In this document: piece after piece, positions 41,614-49,535 of the stretch | How positions within the stretch are numbered: the stretch's first letter is position 1 | Layout: each line of letters starts with the position of its first letter | Position numbers and translations under genes: made by a program | NCBI GenBank assembly: GCA_036279975.1 | Contig: DASURP010000010.1 | Location: forward strand, 1 to 64,000 | DNA: 64,000 bases | Reading direction: 5' to 3' | Source of the DNA: 66-474 sp036279975 | GTDB taxonomy: Bacteria; Pseudomonadota; Gammaproteobacteria; Xanthomonadales; Rhodanobacteraceae | The notes under the pieces: model-generated | What the model was told of the DNA's origin: nothing | What the model saw: the letters and a program-made list of their open reading frames with translations, nothing else | Database searches by the model: none

Positions 41614-42864
41614 TCAGGAACCGGGCGCAGCGGCGGCACCGGGTCGCGGGCGCACCAAGCCGCGCCATGCGCCCGCGGGCCGCGTGTCCACCAGCGTTGC
41701 CGCCAGCGCGTCGCGCAGCGGACGCAACCGCCGCATGCCGCCGATCACCGCATGACGCACTGGCTGCGCCAGCGCACGGTCGTCGGTGAACAGGCCCGCG
41801 ACCGCTCCGGTGCCGAGGTACAGCGGCAATGCCCCCACCCGATGGCGGCGCTGGTAGCGCATGAGGGCCGCGGGATCGGCGACGCTGCCGCCCTGCTCCA
41901 GCGCCTTCCCCAGTGGCCTCGCGAGGCGGGCGACACTGGCCAGGCCCAGGTTGAAACCATGCGCGGTGACCGGATGCATCCCGACCGCGGCGTCGCCCAC
42001 CAGTGCGAAGCCCGGCCCCGCGAAACAATGCGCCCAGGTCGCCACCAGCGGATACACGTGGCGCGTGTCGACCAGTTCCATTGCCCCAAGGCGATGCTCG
42101 AACCGCGACGAGATGTCGCGTGCGAACGCGGCGGCGTCGAGTTCCTGCAGCGCCGCCGCCTCGCGCCCGGTCACGGTCAACACCACCGAAACCGTGTGTT
42201 CGGCGAGCGGAAGCAGCGCCCGGGTCTGGCCGCTGCCGAACCATTCGTGCGCCACGCCCGCGTGCGGCACTTCGTGCCGCATCCGGCACACCAGCATGCT
42301 CTTGCCGAAATCCTTCATCGCGACGGGCACCCCGAGCAGGCGGCGGACCTGCGAAAAGCGGCTGTCGGCGGCGACCAGCAATGGGGCGAGGTGGCGGCTG
42401 CCGTCGGCCAGGCGGACGGCGAGCGCATCGCCTTCGCGCTCGACGGCTTCCACCGCCGAGTCGGTGTGCACCCGGATCCCCGGGGTGGCGCGCACCGCCT
42501 GCCAGGCCGCGGCGCGGATCACGCAATTGGAGACGAGACTGCCCAACTGCGCCTTGCCGAAAGCATCGGCGTTCACCTCGAAGCCTTCCCGCGCACCGTC
42601 ACTGACGCGCGCACGCCGCAGCGGGTGGATTTCGCATTCGGGAATCCGGCCCCGGATGCCAAGCCGGTCGAGGATACCCATGGAACCGTGGGTGAGCGCG
42701 ATTTCCCTGCCGTCGAATTCCGGATCGGCCAATGCGGCCTCGGGTTGGCGCTCGAGGATGTCGACCTCGACCCCCAGCGCCGCCAGCGCCCGCGCCATGC
42801 ACAACCCGGCAGGTCCGGCGCCGACGATCACGGCGCGGCGAAAAGATGCGGCATCGACGGTCAT
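41614..42864 (-). CDS. ubiM: UbiM-like FAD monooxygenase (ubiquinone hydroxylation)
   Basis: A 416-residue flavoprotein hydroxylase of the UbiH/F/I family. The N-terminal motif is AVIVGAGPAGLCMARALAALG. Also present are the DG-type motif in LVAADSRFSQVRR and GDAAVGMHPVTAHGFNLGL, the last with the HPVTAHGFN form seen in UbiM rather than the HPxAGQGxN of UbiF/UbiH. It would hydroxylate a ring carbon during ubiquinone synthesis using O2. A box ATGAC-GATG-GTCAA is 61 bp upstream with CACAAT at -10 spacing, odd for an oxygen-dependent enzyme. The UbiM name is from motif recall. Confidence 0.75.
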   Translation of the reverse strand: MTVDAASFRRAVIVGAGPAGLCMARALAALGVEVDILERQPEAALADPEFDGREIALTHGSMGILDRLGIRGRIPECEIHPLRRARVSDGAREGFEVNADAFGKAQLGSLVSNCVIRAAAWQAVRATPGIRVHTDSAVEAVEREGDALAVRLADGSRHLAPLLVAADSRFSQVRRLLGVPVAMKDFGKSMLVCRMRHEVPHAGVAHEWFGSGQTRALLPLAEHTVSVVLTVTGREAAALQELDAAAFARDISSRFEHRLGAMELVDTRHVYPLVATWAHCFAGPGFALVGDAAVGMHPVTAHGFNLGLASVARLARPLGKALEQGGSVADPAALMRYQRRHRVGALPLYLGTGAVAGLFTDDRALAQPVRHAVIGGMRRLRPLRDALAATLVDTRPAGAWRGLVRPRPGAAAAPGS

Positions 42865-42918
42865 GGCTCGCTCCCGACTGAAGTAGCACGATTGTGCCGG
42901 CTGCCCCACCCCACGCCC

Positions 42919-42932
42919 ATGACGATGGTCAA
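42919..42932 (-). promoter_or_regulatory. Near-consensus FNR-type box upstream of ubiM
   Basis: ATGAC-GATG-GTCAA, one mismatch. Its centre is 61 bp from the ubiM start and CACAAT lies 32 bp from the centre on the minus strand. It overlaps the 3' end of the dehydrogenase gene. Confidence 0.45.
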
Positions 42933-44365
42933 GTGCCTGCGTTGCAGCGAACGGGCGCCAGGACTTTCCCGGGATTCATGATCCCCTGCGGGTCGAGGAC
43001 GGCCTTGATCCGGTGCATCAGCGCGAGTTCGACCGGATCCTTGTAGCGAACAAGCATGTCGCGCTTGAGCTGGCCGATCCCGTGTTCGGCGCTGATCGAA
43101 CCGCCGGCGGCGTGCACGCGATCGTGCACCAGCGCATAAACGTCCTGCTGGCGCGCCAGCAGCCGTTCCTCCGTCCAGTCCGCGCCGCGGGCGACGTTGT
43201 AATGCAGGTTGCCATCGCCGAGGTGGCCGAAGACCACGTTGCGGATGCCCGGAAAGGCGTGCTGCAACGCCTGGTCGGTGTCCCGCACGAAGTCCGCCAT
43301 GCCCGACACCGGGATCGAGATGTCGTGCTTGATGCTCTTGCCGGTTTCCTTCTCGGCCAGCGGGATGCTTTCGCGCAGGTGCCAGAGCGCCTGGCTCTGC
43401 GCGAGCGAACCCGCGATGACGGCATCGGCGACGCATCCGGCTTCGATGGCCCCGCCCACCACGACCTCGCAACGCTCGCGCGCGTGGGCATCGGATTCGT
43501 TGTCCGAGACTTCCAGCAACACGTACCACGGCATGCCCGCCGCGGCGCCGTCGAACGGCAAGCGTTGCTGCGGGAAACATTCCACGACCCGTTGCAGGCA
43601 CGCGCTGGACATCAACTCGAAGCCGGTCAGGGTGGCGCCCAGCCCGGCACGCGCGCGCGCCAGCATCGCGACCGCCGCCGCGATCGATGCCACGGCCAGC
43701 AAGGCCGTGCAACGCGCCGCGGGCAGCGGGTACAACTTCAGGGTTGCCGCGGTGATCACGCCCAGGGTTCCCTCGCTGCCTATGAACAGGTCGCGCAGGT
43801 CGTAACCGGTGTTGTCCTTGCGCAGGCCGCGCAGGCCATGCATGACATCGCCCTGCGCCGTGACGACTTCCACGCCCAGCGTCAGGTCGCGCGCATTGCC
43901 GTAGCGCAGCACCTGGGTGCCGCCGGCATTGGTGGCGAGGTTGCCCCCGATCGTGCAACTGCCTTCCGCGGCGAGGCTGAGCGGAAACAGGCGGCCCGCG
44001 TCGCGCGCCGCCTGTTGCACGCTTTGCAGGATGCAGCCCGCTTCGACTTCCATGCTGTCGTTGTCGGCATCGATGGCGCGGATCCGGTTCAGGCGTTGCA
44101 GGGAAAGGACGATCGCCTGCCCGGAATCGTCAGGCGTGGCGCCGCCGCACAATCCGGTGTTGCCGCCTTGCGGCACGACCGGAATGCCGGCCTCGGCGCA
44201 CAGGCGCACCACGGCGGCGACCTCATCGACGCTGCCCGGCCGCACCACCGCCAGCGGCCGGCCGCGGTAACGTTCGCGCCAGTCGACGGAATAGGGCCGC
44301 GCATCGCTACCGGTCAGCACGTTGCGCGTGCCCACCAGCGGCCGCAACCTGTCCAGATCGTCCAC
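42929..44365 (-). CDS. GlcD/D-2-hydroxyacid dehydrogenase family FAD protein
   Basis: A 478-residue FAD-linked oxidase of the vanillyl-alcohol-oxidase superfamily. The FAD domain (about 35-215) has PVVPQGGNTGLCGGATP, SCTIGGNLATNAGGTQVLRYG and FIGSEGTLGVIT. The C-terminal cap has HLGDGNLHYNV and SISAEHGIGQLKRD, histidines that bind the metal/substrate in D-lactate and D-2-hydroxyglutarate dehydrogenases. It would oxidise a D-2-hydroxyacid and pass electrons to the quinone pool or a flavoprotein. The exact substrate is not evident. A terminator separates it from azurin upstream. Confidence 0.88.
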   Translation of the reverse strand: MDDLDRLRPLVGTRNVLTGSDARPYSVDWRERYRGRPLAVVRPGSVDEVAAVVRLCAEAGIPVVPQGGNTGLCGGATPDDSGQAIVLSLQRLNRIRAIDADNDSMEVEAGCILQSVQQAARDAGRLFPLSLAAEGSCTIGGNLATNAGGTQVLRYGNARDLTLGVEVVTAQGDVMHGLRGLRKDNTGYDLRDLFIGSEGTLGVITAATLKLYPLPAARCTALLAVASIAAAVAMLARARAGLGATLTGFELMSSACLQRVVECFPQQRLPFDGAAAGMPWYVLLEVSDNESDAHARERCEVVVGGAIEAGCVADAVIAGSLAQSQALWHLRESIPLAEKETGKSIKHDISIPVSGMADFVRDTDQALQHAFPGIRNVVFGHLGDGNLHYNVARGADWTEERLLARQQDVYALVHDRVHAAGGSISAEHGIGQLKRDMLVRYKDPVELALMHRIKAVLDPQGIMNPGKVLAPVRCNAGT

Positions 44366-44386
44366 GGTGATGCACCCTGCCGCTGC

Positions 44387-44417
44387 AAAAAAAGGCCCCC
44401 CAGTGTAACGGGAGGCC
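44387..44417 (-). terminator. Intrinsic terminator after azurin gene
   Basis: On the minus strand GGCCTCCC, loop GTTACACT, GGGGGGCC, then seven T. It lies about 70 bp after the azurin stop. Confidence 0.85.
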
Positions 44418-44489
44418 CTGCCTGTACGGATGGCAGCCCGGAGCAGTCGTGCAGCCCGCGCAACAATCCGCGAATCGCACGCGACCGGG

Positions 44490-44942
44490 TTATTTGCCCA
44501 CCACCGTCACGGTGCCGTGCATCACCGTCGAGTGGCCCGGGAACGAACAGAAGAACACGTAATCGGTCCCTGCCTTCAACGCGGACGGCTTGAACGTCAC
44601 CGCGGTGGTCCCGCCACCGCCGATCACCTTGGTATGGGCGATCACGCGCGTATCGCCGGGCTTGATGTAATCGTTGTCGAGACCGGCCTTGGCGCCATCG
44701 GCATCCACCGCAGCCTTGTCGGCGGCGCTGGTCAACACCCAGTCGTGGCCCATGACATTGCGCGGAAGCTTGCCGGTGTGCTTGAGCGTGACCGTGAAGG
44801 TCTTGCAGGTCCTCGGCACGTTCACGTTGGAAACGTTGAACTGCATGGCATCGTTGGCCTCGACCGTGGTGCTGCAATTGGCCGCCCACAACGGCGTGGA
44901 CAGCAGGCCGAGGACGACGAGAACGAAAATGCGACGGAACAT
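44490..44942 (-). CDS. azu: Azurin (type 1 blue copper protein)
   Basis: A 150-residue periplasmic electron carrier. The signal peptide is 1-21 (ending LWAANC). Copper ligands are all present: His in RNVMGHDWVLT, and Cys, His and Met in FFCSFPGHSTVMHG. The disulfide cysteines of azurins (NCSTTVEANDAMQFNVSNVNVPRTCKTFTVTLKH) are also kept. Azurin passes electrons between cytochromes and reductases and is FNR/ANR-controlled in Pseudomonas; here a box CTGAC-GCAG-GTCAG is 67 bp upstream with GAGAAT at -10 spacing. A single-gene transcript ending at the terminator is likely. Confidence 0.96.
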   Translation of the reverse strand: MFRRIFVLVVLGLLSTPLWAANCSTTVEANDAMQFNVSNVNVPRTCKTFTVTLKHTGKLPRNVMGHDWVLTSAADKAAVDADGAKAGLDNDYIKPGDTRVIAHTKVIGGGGTTAVTFKPSALKAGTDYVFFCSFPGHSTVMHGTVTVVGK

Positions 44943-45002
44943 GATTGTGCCCTTGTGGTTGGTTGAACCACGCAATTCTCCGATGCGACCCGGCGCCGCT
45001 CC

Positions 45003-45016
45003 CTGACGCAGGTCAG
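45003..45016 (-). promoter_or_regulatory. FNR-type box variant upstream of azurin
   Basis: CTGAC-GCAG-GTCAG, a perfect palindrome differing at the outer base of each half-site. Its centre is 67 bp from the start, and GAGAAT lies exactly 32 bp from the centre. Confidence 0.65.
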
Positions 45017-45168
45017 CACGCGGCATGCCTGCAGGCTTTTGGTTCAGCCCGCGTTGCGGCAAGGCCGTCCTGCGCATGCAAGCGTGCGGCGCCATTCCCG
45101 CTCGAGACGACCCCGGACAGCGCGGCCACACAGGCCACGCTTCCGCGCCAGGGCGTGGTCCGCGTGCG

Positions 45169-46005
45169 CTATTTCCTGCGCGCCACGGGCGCGGGGTTCG
45201 CGATCCGGCCCCAGGTCGACTTGTTGCCCCAGACGTTCTGGCGCAAGCCTTCCAGTTGCAGGATCTGCGAGTGGTCGCAGAACAGGTTCACCTCGTTGCC
45301 GTAGTTCTTGATGTACCACTCGAACACCGGCGGATCGGCCGCCTCGAACATCACCGACTCCAGCCCCACGCCATTGATGATCGACGCCGCCGCGGACGTG
45401 TTCCATTGCGCGACGTTCTCGGTGATGCCTTCGGATTCGATCATGATGATATCGGCGCCGGCATCCAGCAGCCGTTTGGCGCGGTGCACCAGGTCGCCGA
45501 TGTCCTTCTTCGATTCGGCCGCCAGTTCCTCGACGCCGGAGTCGCCGCCGGAACCGAACTGGATGCCGAGCTCCGGCTTGGCCTTGAAGCCCGCCTTCTT
45601 CACCTGCTCCACCAGCCGCAGCATGCCGCTGGTCGGGATGGTCAGGAACCCGGCGGAGATCTCGATGACGTCGAAGCCGACTTCCCTGGCTTCCTTCAGG
45701 TACTTCGCGACCGCATCGGGGCCGTAGCGCAAGACCGTCTCGATCCAGCCGCCGGAGGACACGTAGGCATCGTGCTTGTGCGCGAGGTCGCTGAAGGCGC
45801 GCACCTGGTCGCGCGGCACCAGCGAAAACGAGCCGCCCGCCCACTTGATGCCGTCCACCCATTGCCCGGCCACGTCGAACACGTCGGCCAGGTGGCGGGT
45901 GCCGAAGGTGTTGTAGTACGGCGCGCGGATTTCGGTGATGCCGAACTTGCGCGGCTTCTCCGGGCGGTACGCGCGTGGAATGAAATCGAAACTGGTGTTG
46001 GACAT
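45169..46005 (-). CDS. ComA-like (phosphosulfolactate synthase family) protein
   Basis: A 278-residue TIM-barrel protein resembling the ComA family, which adds sulfite to phosphoenolpyruvate in archaeal coenzyme M synthesis, and its plant relative HSA32. Matching segments are KFGITEIRAPYYNTFGTRHLADVFDVAGQWVDGIKWAGGSFSLVP, DVIEISAGFLTIP and GADIIMIESEGITENV. Coenzyme M is not expected here, so the substrate is probably different. It lies 30 bp after an MmgE/PrpD-family gene in the same direction, which suggests a shared catabolic or sulfonate-related step (inference). Confidence 0.8.
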   Translation of the reverse strand: MSNTSFDFIPRAYRPEKPRKFGITEIRAPYYNTFGTRHLADVFDVAGQWVDGIKWAGGSFSLVPRDQVRAFSDLAHKHDAYVSSGGWIETVLRYGPDAVAKYLKEAREVGFDVIEISAGFLTIPTSGMLRLVEQVKKAGFKAKPELGIQFGSGGDSGVEELAAESKKDIGDLVHRAKRLLDAGADIIMIESEGITENVAQWNTSAAASIINGVGLESVMFEAADPPVFEWYIKNYGNEVNLFCDHSQILQLEGLRQNVWGNKSTWGRIANPAPVARRK

Positions 46006-46035
46006 GCTTTTTCTCCTTGGCTGGAACCGAAAGCG

Positions 46036-47490
46036 TCAGCGTGACGCCGTGGACGCCGCCGGGTTGGCCGCGACTTGCGCCAGCAGGTGGGTCAGGTCGC
46101 GCACGTCGTGCGAATCGAGGTGGTGCACGCATTCGATGATCCGCCCCGCCAGGCCCTCGTCGACGAAGGGCGCCACCAGCGGACGGAACTTCGCGCACGC
46201 CGCGTCCCAATCCAGCGGTTGCAGCGTGAACCCCTGGAAGCTGGCCGCGGAGACGCAGAACCGTGTGCCGTCATACATCTCCACTTCCACCTGGGTCGGC
46301 ATCTCGGCCGGGAAGCGCGCCGAGAATGCAGCGTCGGGCGCCACCTCGACCTTGCGCAGCAGGGTCTGCACGTCCGGGCGCAGGATCCGCCCGGGCAGGT
46401 ACTGGTACGGCTGCACCTGGCCATCCAGCAATGCCACCGCAATCATGTACGGCAACGAATGGTCGGCCTCTTCCTTGCTGCCGACATGCCGCTTGTCGCC
46501 CTCTTCGCCGCCGCCGATGATGTCGTAGGCCACCTGGAAGGTCTTGACGCGCACCGCGCGGATCGCGTCGGCCCGGAAGCCGGTTTGCATGCCGATGGTG
46601 ATGGCCGCGTCGATCGACGACTGCGAATGCACCTCGGCATTGTGCTTCTTGACGACGGTGCGCAGCACGCTTTCCAGGTCTTCGCGCGACCAGTCGATCG
46701 TGAACGGGCCGGCGATGCTCTCCTTGAAGCCCTTGTTGCCCTCGAACACCTGGGCCGGCCCGGTGATGCCCGCGCGCGCCAGCAGCGCGGCGAACGTGCC
46801 TTCCTTGCCGACCTGCGGATAAGCCAGGCCCTTCCAGTTGGAAAGGTCGCCGGTGCGCGTCACCCGCAGCGCGTTGTTGGCGGTGCCGGAGATTGCAACC
46901 GCATTCGCGATCTGCGCGGGCGCAAGCTTCAGCGCCTTCGCCACCGCGCCGGCCACCGCGTAGGCGCCTTGTACGGTATGGTCGAAGCCGTGTGCGCGCA
47001 CGGGCGCCACGTCGGAAAGGCGCGTCTGCACCTGGTAGGCGACCGCGACCGCGGTCAGGAAATCCTTGCCGCTGGCGCCGACGCTTTCGGCCGCTGCCAG
47101 CACCGCGCCGATGTTGTCGGAGGGATGGCAAGTCTCGCCGGGCGCAAGATAGCTGTCCATGAAATCGAGGTAACGGCTGAGTGCGATGTTGTGGAACGCA
47201 GCGCGGTCGATGGCGCTGCGCCCGCCGCCGATCAGCGTGGCGTCGGCGTTGCCACCCAGCGACCGGGTGAGTCCGCGGATGGCGAGCATGGGCGGCGCAT
47301 CCAGTGCGGCGATGGCCACGCCCAGCGTATCGAGGATGCGGATCTTGAGCTGCTCGACCGCCGCGGCACTGATGTCGGGATAGTTGGCGGCGTGGATGAA
47401 TGCGGCCAGTTTCTGGACCTCGGTCAAGGCGGCAGAAGACCCCGGACGGTCGCGTTCCGCGGTCCGGGAAACAGGGCGATGCAGGGACAT
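46036..47490 (-). CDS. MmgE/PrpD family protein
   Basis: A 484-residue protein of the MmgE/PrpD family, which includes 2-methylcitrate dehydratase and itaconate/aconitate enzymes. Matching segments are the N-terminal helical domain (ILDTLGVAIAALDAPPMLAIRGL), GGGRSAIDRAAFHNIALSRYLDFMDSYLAPGETCHPSDNIGAVLAAAE, and the C-terminal domain with KHNAEVHSQSSIDAAI and DHSLPYMIAVALLDGQ. GGGAG 8 bp before the ATG at 47490 favours it over an in-frame GTG at 47499. No prpB/prpC is nearby, so a methylcitrate role is unsupported. Confidence 0.85.
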   Translation of the reverse strand: MSLHRPVSRTAERDRPGSSAALTEVQKLAAFIHAANYPDISAAAVEQLKIRILDTLGVAIAALDAPPMLAIRGLTRSLGGNADATLIGGGRSAIDRAAFHNIALSRYLDFMDSYLAPGETCHPSDNIGAVLAAAESVGASGKDFLTAVAVAYQVQTRLSDVAPVRAHGFDHTVQGAYAVAGAVAKALKLAPAQIANAVAISGTANNALRVTRTGDLSNWKGLAYPQVGKEGTFAALLARAGITGPAQVFEGNKGFKESIAGPFTIDWSREDLESVLRTVVKKHNAEVHSQSSIDAAITIGMQTGFRADAIRAVRVKTFQVAYDIIGGGEEGDKRHVGSKEEADHSLPYMIAVALLDGQVQPYQYLPGRILRPDVQTLLRKVEVAPDAAFSARFPAEMPTQVEVEMYDGTRFCVSAASFQGFTLQPLDWDAACAKFRPLVAPFVDEGLAGRIIECVHHLDSHDVRDLTHLLAQVAANPAASTASR

Positions 47491-47812
47491 TTCGATCACT
47501 CCCGGTGCACGGTGGCACGTTCAGGACGGGACTCCCGGGCCAGGCCTGGCGATGAATCGGGCATCGCGCGCTTGGACCTGGACAATCGGCCCGGCCGCGG
47601 CATCGACAACGAAGTGTGGTCCGGAAGCCAACAAAGCAAGTATGTTGCGATGCACAAGACCGTGCACTGACCCATATCAATCTGCTGGCGCCGACACAGC
47701 CGCAGGCAACACTACTGCGTCGTCGCGGGCTTGATCCGCATCAGGCTCCGGACCCGTGTCATTGCATACAGTTTACTGCTTGCGTTGCAGCGAACGCAGC
47801 CACGGACAGTCC
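47491..47812. other. Divergent region MmgE-PrpD / SDR
   Basis: These 322 bp hold no gene. They contain an FNR-type box at 47731-47744 aimed at the SDR gene and a weaker element CTGAC-CCAT-ATCAA at 47677-47690 without a matching -10 on either side. Confidence 0.5.
47731..47744 (+). promoter_or_regulatory. FNR-type box upstream of SDR gene
   Basis: TTGAT-CCGC-ATCAG, one mismatch. TACAGT (47767-47772) is centred exactly 32 bp downstream; the start codon is 75 bp from the box centre. Confidence 0.6.
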
Positions 47813-48577
47813 ATGGAAATCCGCAATCAAATCGTGCTGGTGACCGGCGCCGGACGCGGGCTCGGCATGGCGATCGCGCGCGCCTTCGCGCGCGAGGGCG
47901 CACGGGTCGTGCTGAACTACCGACGCAGCCGCGAACCGGCGGAAGCGTTCGCGGAGGAACTGGGCCGCGGGCGCGCGCTGGCCATCCCGGCGGATGTCAC
48001 CAACGCCACGCAGGTACGCGCCATGTTCGCTGAAGCCGCGCGACATTTCGGCGATCCGGTCACCACCCTGGTCAACAACGCGCTGCCGGACTTTTCGTTC
48101 AACGGCGACGCCCGCAGCAAGGCCGAGCGGATTGGCTGGGGGGAATTCGACAGCCAGCTCGAAGGCGCCGTGGGCGGCACGCTCAATACCATCCAGGCCA
48201 CGCTTCCCGCGATGCGTGCTGCACGTTTCGGACGCATCGTCAACATCGGCAGCAACCTGTTCCAGAATCCGGTGGTGCCCTACCACGATTACACCGCGGC
48301 CAAGGCCGCGCTGTTGTCGCTGACGCGCACGATGTCCGCGGAGCTCGGCCCGGACGGCATCACCGTCAACATGGTGTCGGGCGGATTGCTGCGCACCACC
48401 GATGCCAGTAGCGCGACGCCCGCGGAGGTGTTCGACCTGATCGCCGCCAGCACGCCGTTGCGGCGGGTCACCACGCCCGCGGAATTCGCCGACGCCGTGC
48501 TGTTCTTTGCATCGCCGTGGGCGCGCGCGGTGACCGGGCAGAACCTCGTGGTGGACGGCGGGCTGGTCAAGGATTGA
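47813..48577 (+). CDS. SDR family 3-oxoacyl reductase-like protein
   Basis: A 254-residue classical SDR. TGAGRGLG is at 11-18, followed by an Arg-rich NYRRSR after beta-2 that favours NADP(H). Also present are NNAL near 89, NIGSN near 142, YTAAK near 159 and a final VVDGGLV. FabG-type 3-oxoacyl-ACP reductases are the nearest annotation, but the LPDFSFNGD insert and missing acyl-carrier neighbours leave the substrate open. Its 3' end overlaps that of the convergent glycosylase gene by 11 bp. Confidence 0.88.
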   Translation: MEIRNQIVLVTGAGRGLGMAIARAFAREGARVVLNYRRSREPAEAFAEELGRGRALAIPADVTNATQVRAMFAEAARHFGDPVTTLVNNALPDFSFNGDARSKAERIGWGEFDSQLEGAVGGTLNTIQATLPAMRAARFGRIVNIGSNLFQNPVVPYHDYTAAKAALLSLTRTMSAELGPDGITVNMVSGGLLRTTDASSATPAEVFDLIAASTPLRRVTTPAEFADAVLFFASPWARAVTGQNLVVDGGLVKD

Positions 48578-49304
48578 CCGGGCGGCGTATCTGCCGAGGC
48601 GGCAGCCACACGGACAGCGCGCGCTCCGCCCGTTCGGGCCATTGCCGGTTGGCCGCCGGATTGGCGGGACTCGGATGCAACAGATAGAGCACGGGGATGC
48701 GCCCACCCACGCAGCGGCGCGCCTGGCGTTCGGCATAGCGCCCGATCGCCACGATGGCGCTCGGCTCCAGCACGGCGAGCGCGCGCTCGAGCGCGGCGTC
48801 GCACACCGAACCCAGTGCTTGCGCCTCGTCTGCGGCGAGCCCGGCCGGGGTGAGGTTGCGATTCCGGGCCAGGAACAGCAGGGGGCAGTAATTCCACACG
48901 AAGAAGCGGTCGAAGAAGCGTTCGGGGGATCCCACGCGTCGCCTCGCCCAGCCCCACAACCGCTTGCCGCTGCCTTCGTCGCGCGGGCAGGCGAGCCCCA
49001 GGATCGGGTACTTCGGATGTTGCACCGGCAGGCTGCGCGCGAGTTGCGCCTCGATGCCGAACCATTCGCGCACCGCGGAAACGTTCCCGAACGGTATCCC
49101 CGTCTGCGCCATGCCCCAGGGGCCGGGGTTCATGCCGAGCAGCAGCACCCTGCCCCGTTTCGCACCGTAGCGTTGCAGGTATTCCAGGTGGGGCTTCCAC
49201 GCATACAGCAAGGGGTTGTAGACGTGGCTGGGCGTGCGCAGCCGCAAATGCCCGGCTTCGCGCGCCAGCGTGCGGGCTACGTTCACCAGGCCTGGTTGAC
49301 TCAT
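48567..49304 (-). CDS. SMUG-type uracil-DNA glycosylase
   Basis: A 245-residue DNA repair enzyme removing uracil and related bases. Motif 1 is LLLGMNPGPWGMAQTGIPFGNVSAVREWFGI. FFVWNYCPLLFLARN forms the base pocket, and motif 2 is YLLHPSPANPAANRQW. This pattern is that of bacterial SMUG1-like glycosylases. The start used here (MSQPGLVNVARTL) gives the family-like N terminus; a start 33 bp upstream is also open. Confidence 0.85.
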   Translation of the reverse strand: MSQPGLVNVARTLAREAGHLRLRTPSHVYNPLLYAWKPHLEYLQRYGAKRGRVLLLGMNPGPWGMAQTGIPFGNVSAVREWFGIEAQLARSLPVQHPKYPILGLACPRDEGSGKRLWGWARRRVGSPERFFDRFFVWNYCPLLFLARNRNLTPAGLAADEAQALGSVCDAALERALAVLEPSAIVAIGRYAERQARRCVGGRIPVLYLLHPSPANPAANRQWPERAERALSVWLPPRQIRRPVNP

Positions 49305-49458
49305 GCGTGTGGCGACGGATGTGGTGGACCGAGCCACGACTATCGCGCCCGACCCGTCGATGCGGCGTCGATCCGGCGCATTCGTCCGGCGCCGCGCAGC
49401 CGTGACAGCTGATGCAGGTCATTGACCGGGCGTCCGCAGCGGCCCAACCTGTGCCCGG

Positions 49459-49484
49459 TTGTATATCGTTTCATCCGTATACAA
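49459..49484. promoter_or_regulatory. Inverted repeat upstream of metE
   Basis: TTGTATA and TATACAA, separated by 12 bp, in an AT-rich patch 50-75 bp before the metE start. The element could be a repressor operator or part of the promoter; no MetR-type TGAA-N5-TTCA site was found. Confidence 0.4.
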
Positions 49485-49535
49485 AGATACATGCGCGGCT
49501 GCGGGCCTTGCCGCCATCGCAAGAGGATCATCGCC

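Noticed and set aside
47677..47690. CTGAC-CCAT-ATCAA near the MmgE/PrpD gene
   Set aside because: 190 bp from the start codon, one outer mismatch and no suitable -10 hexamer.
49409..49422. CTGAT-GCAG-GTCAT between the glycosylase and metE genes
   Set aside because: Two outer mismatches and no -10 at the expected distance on either strand.
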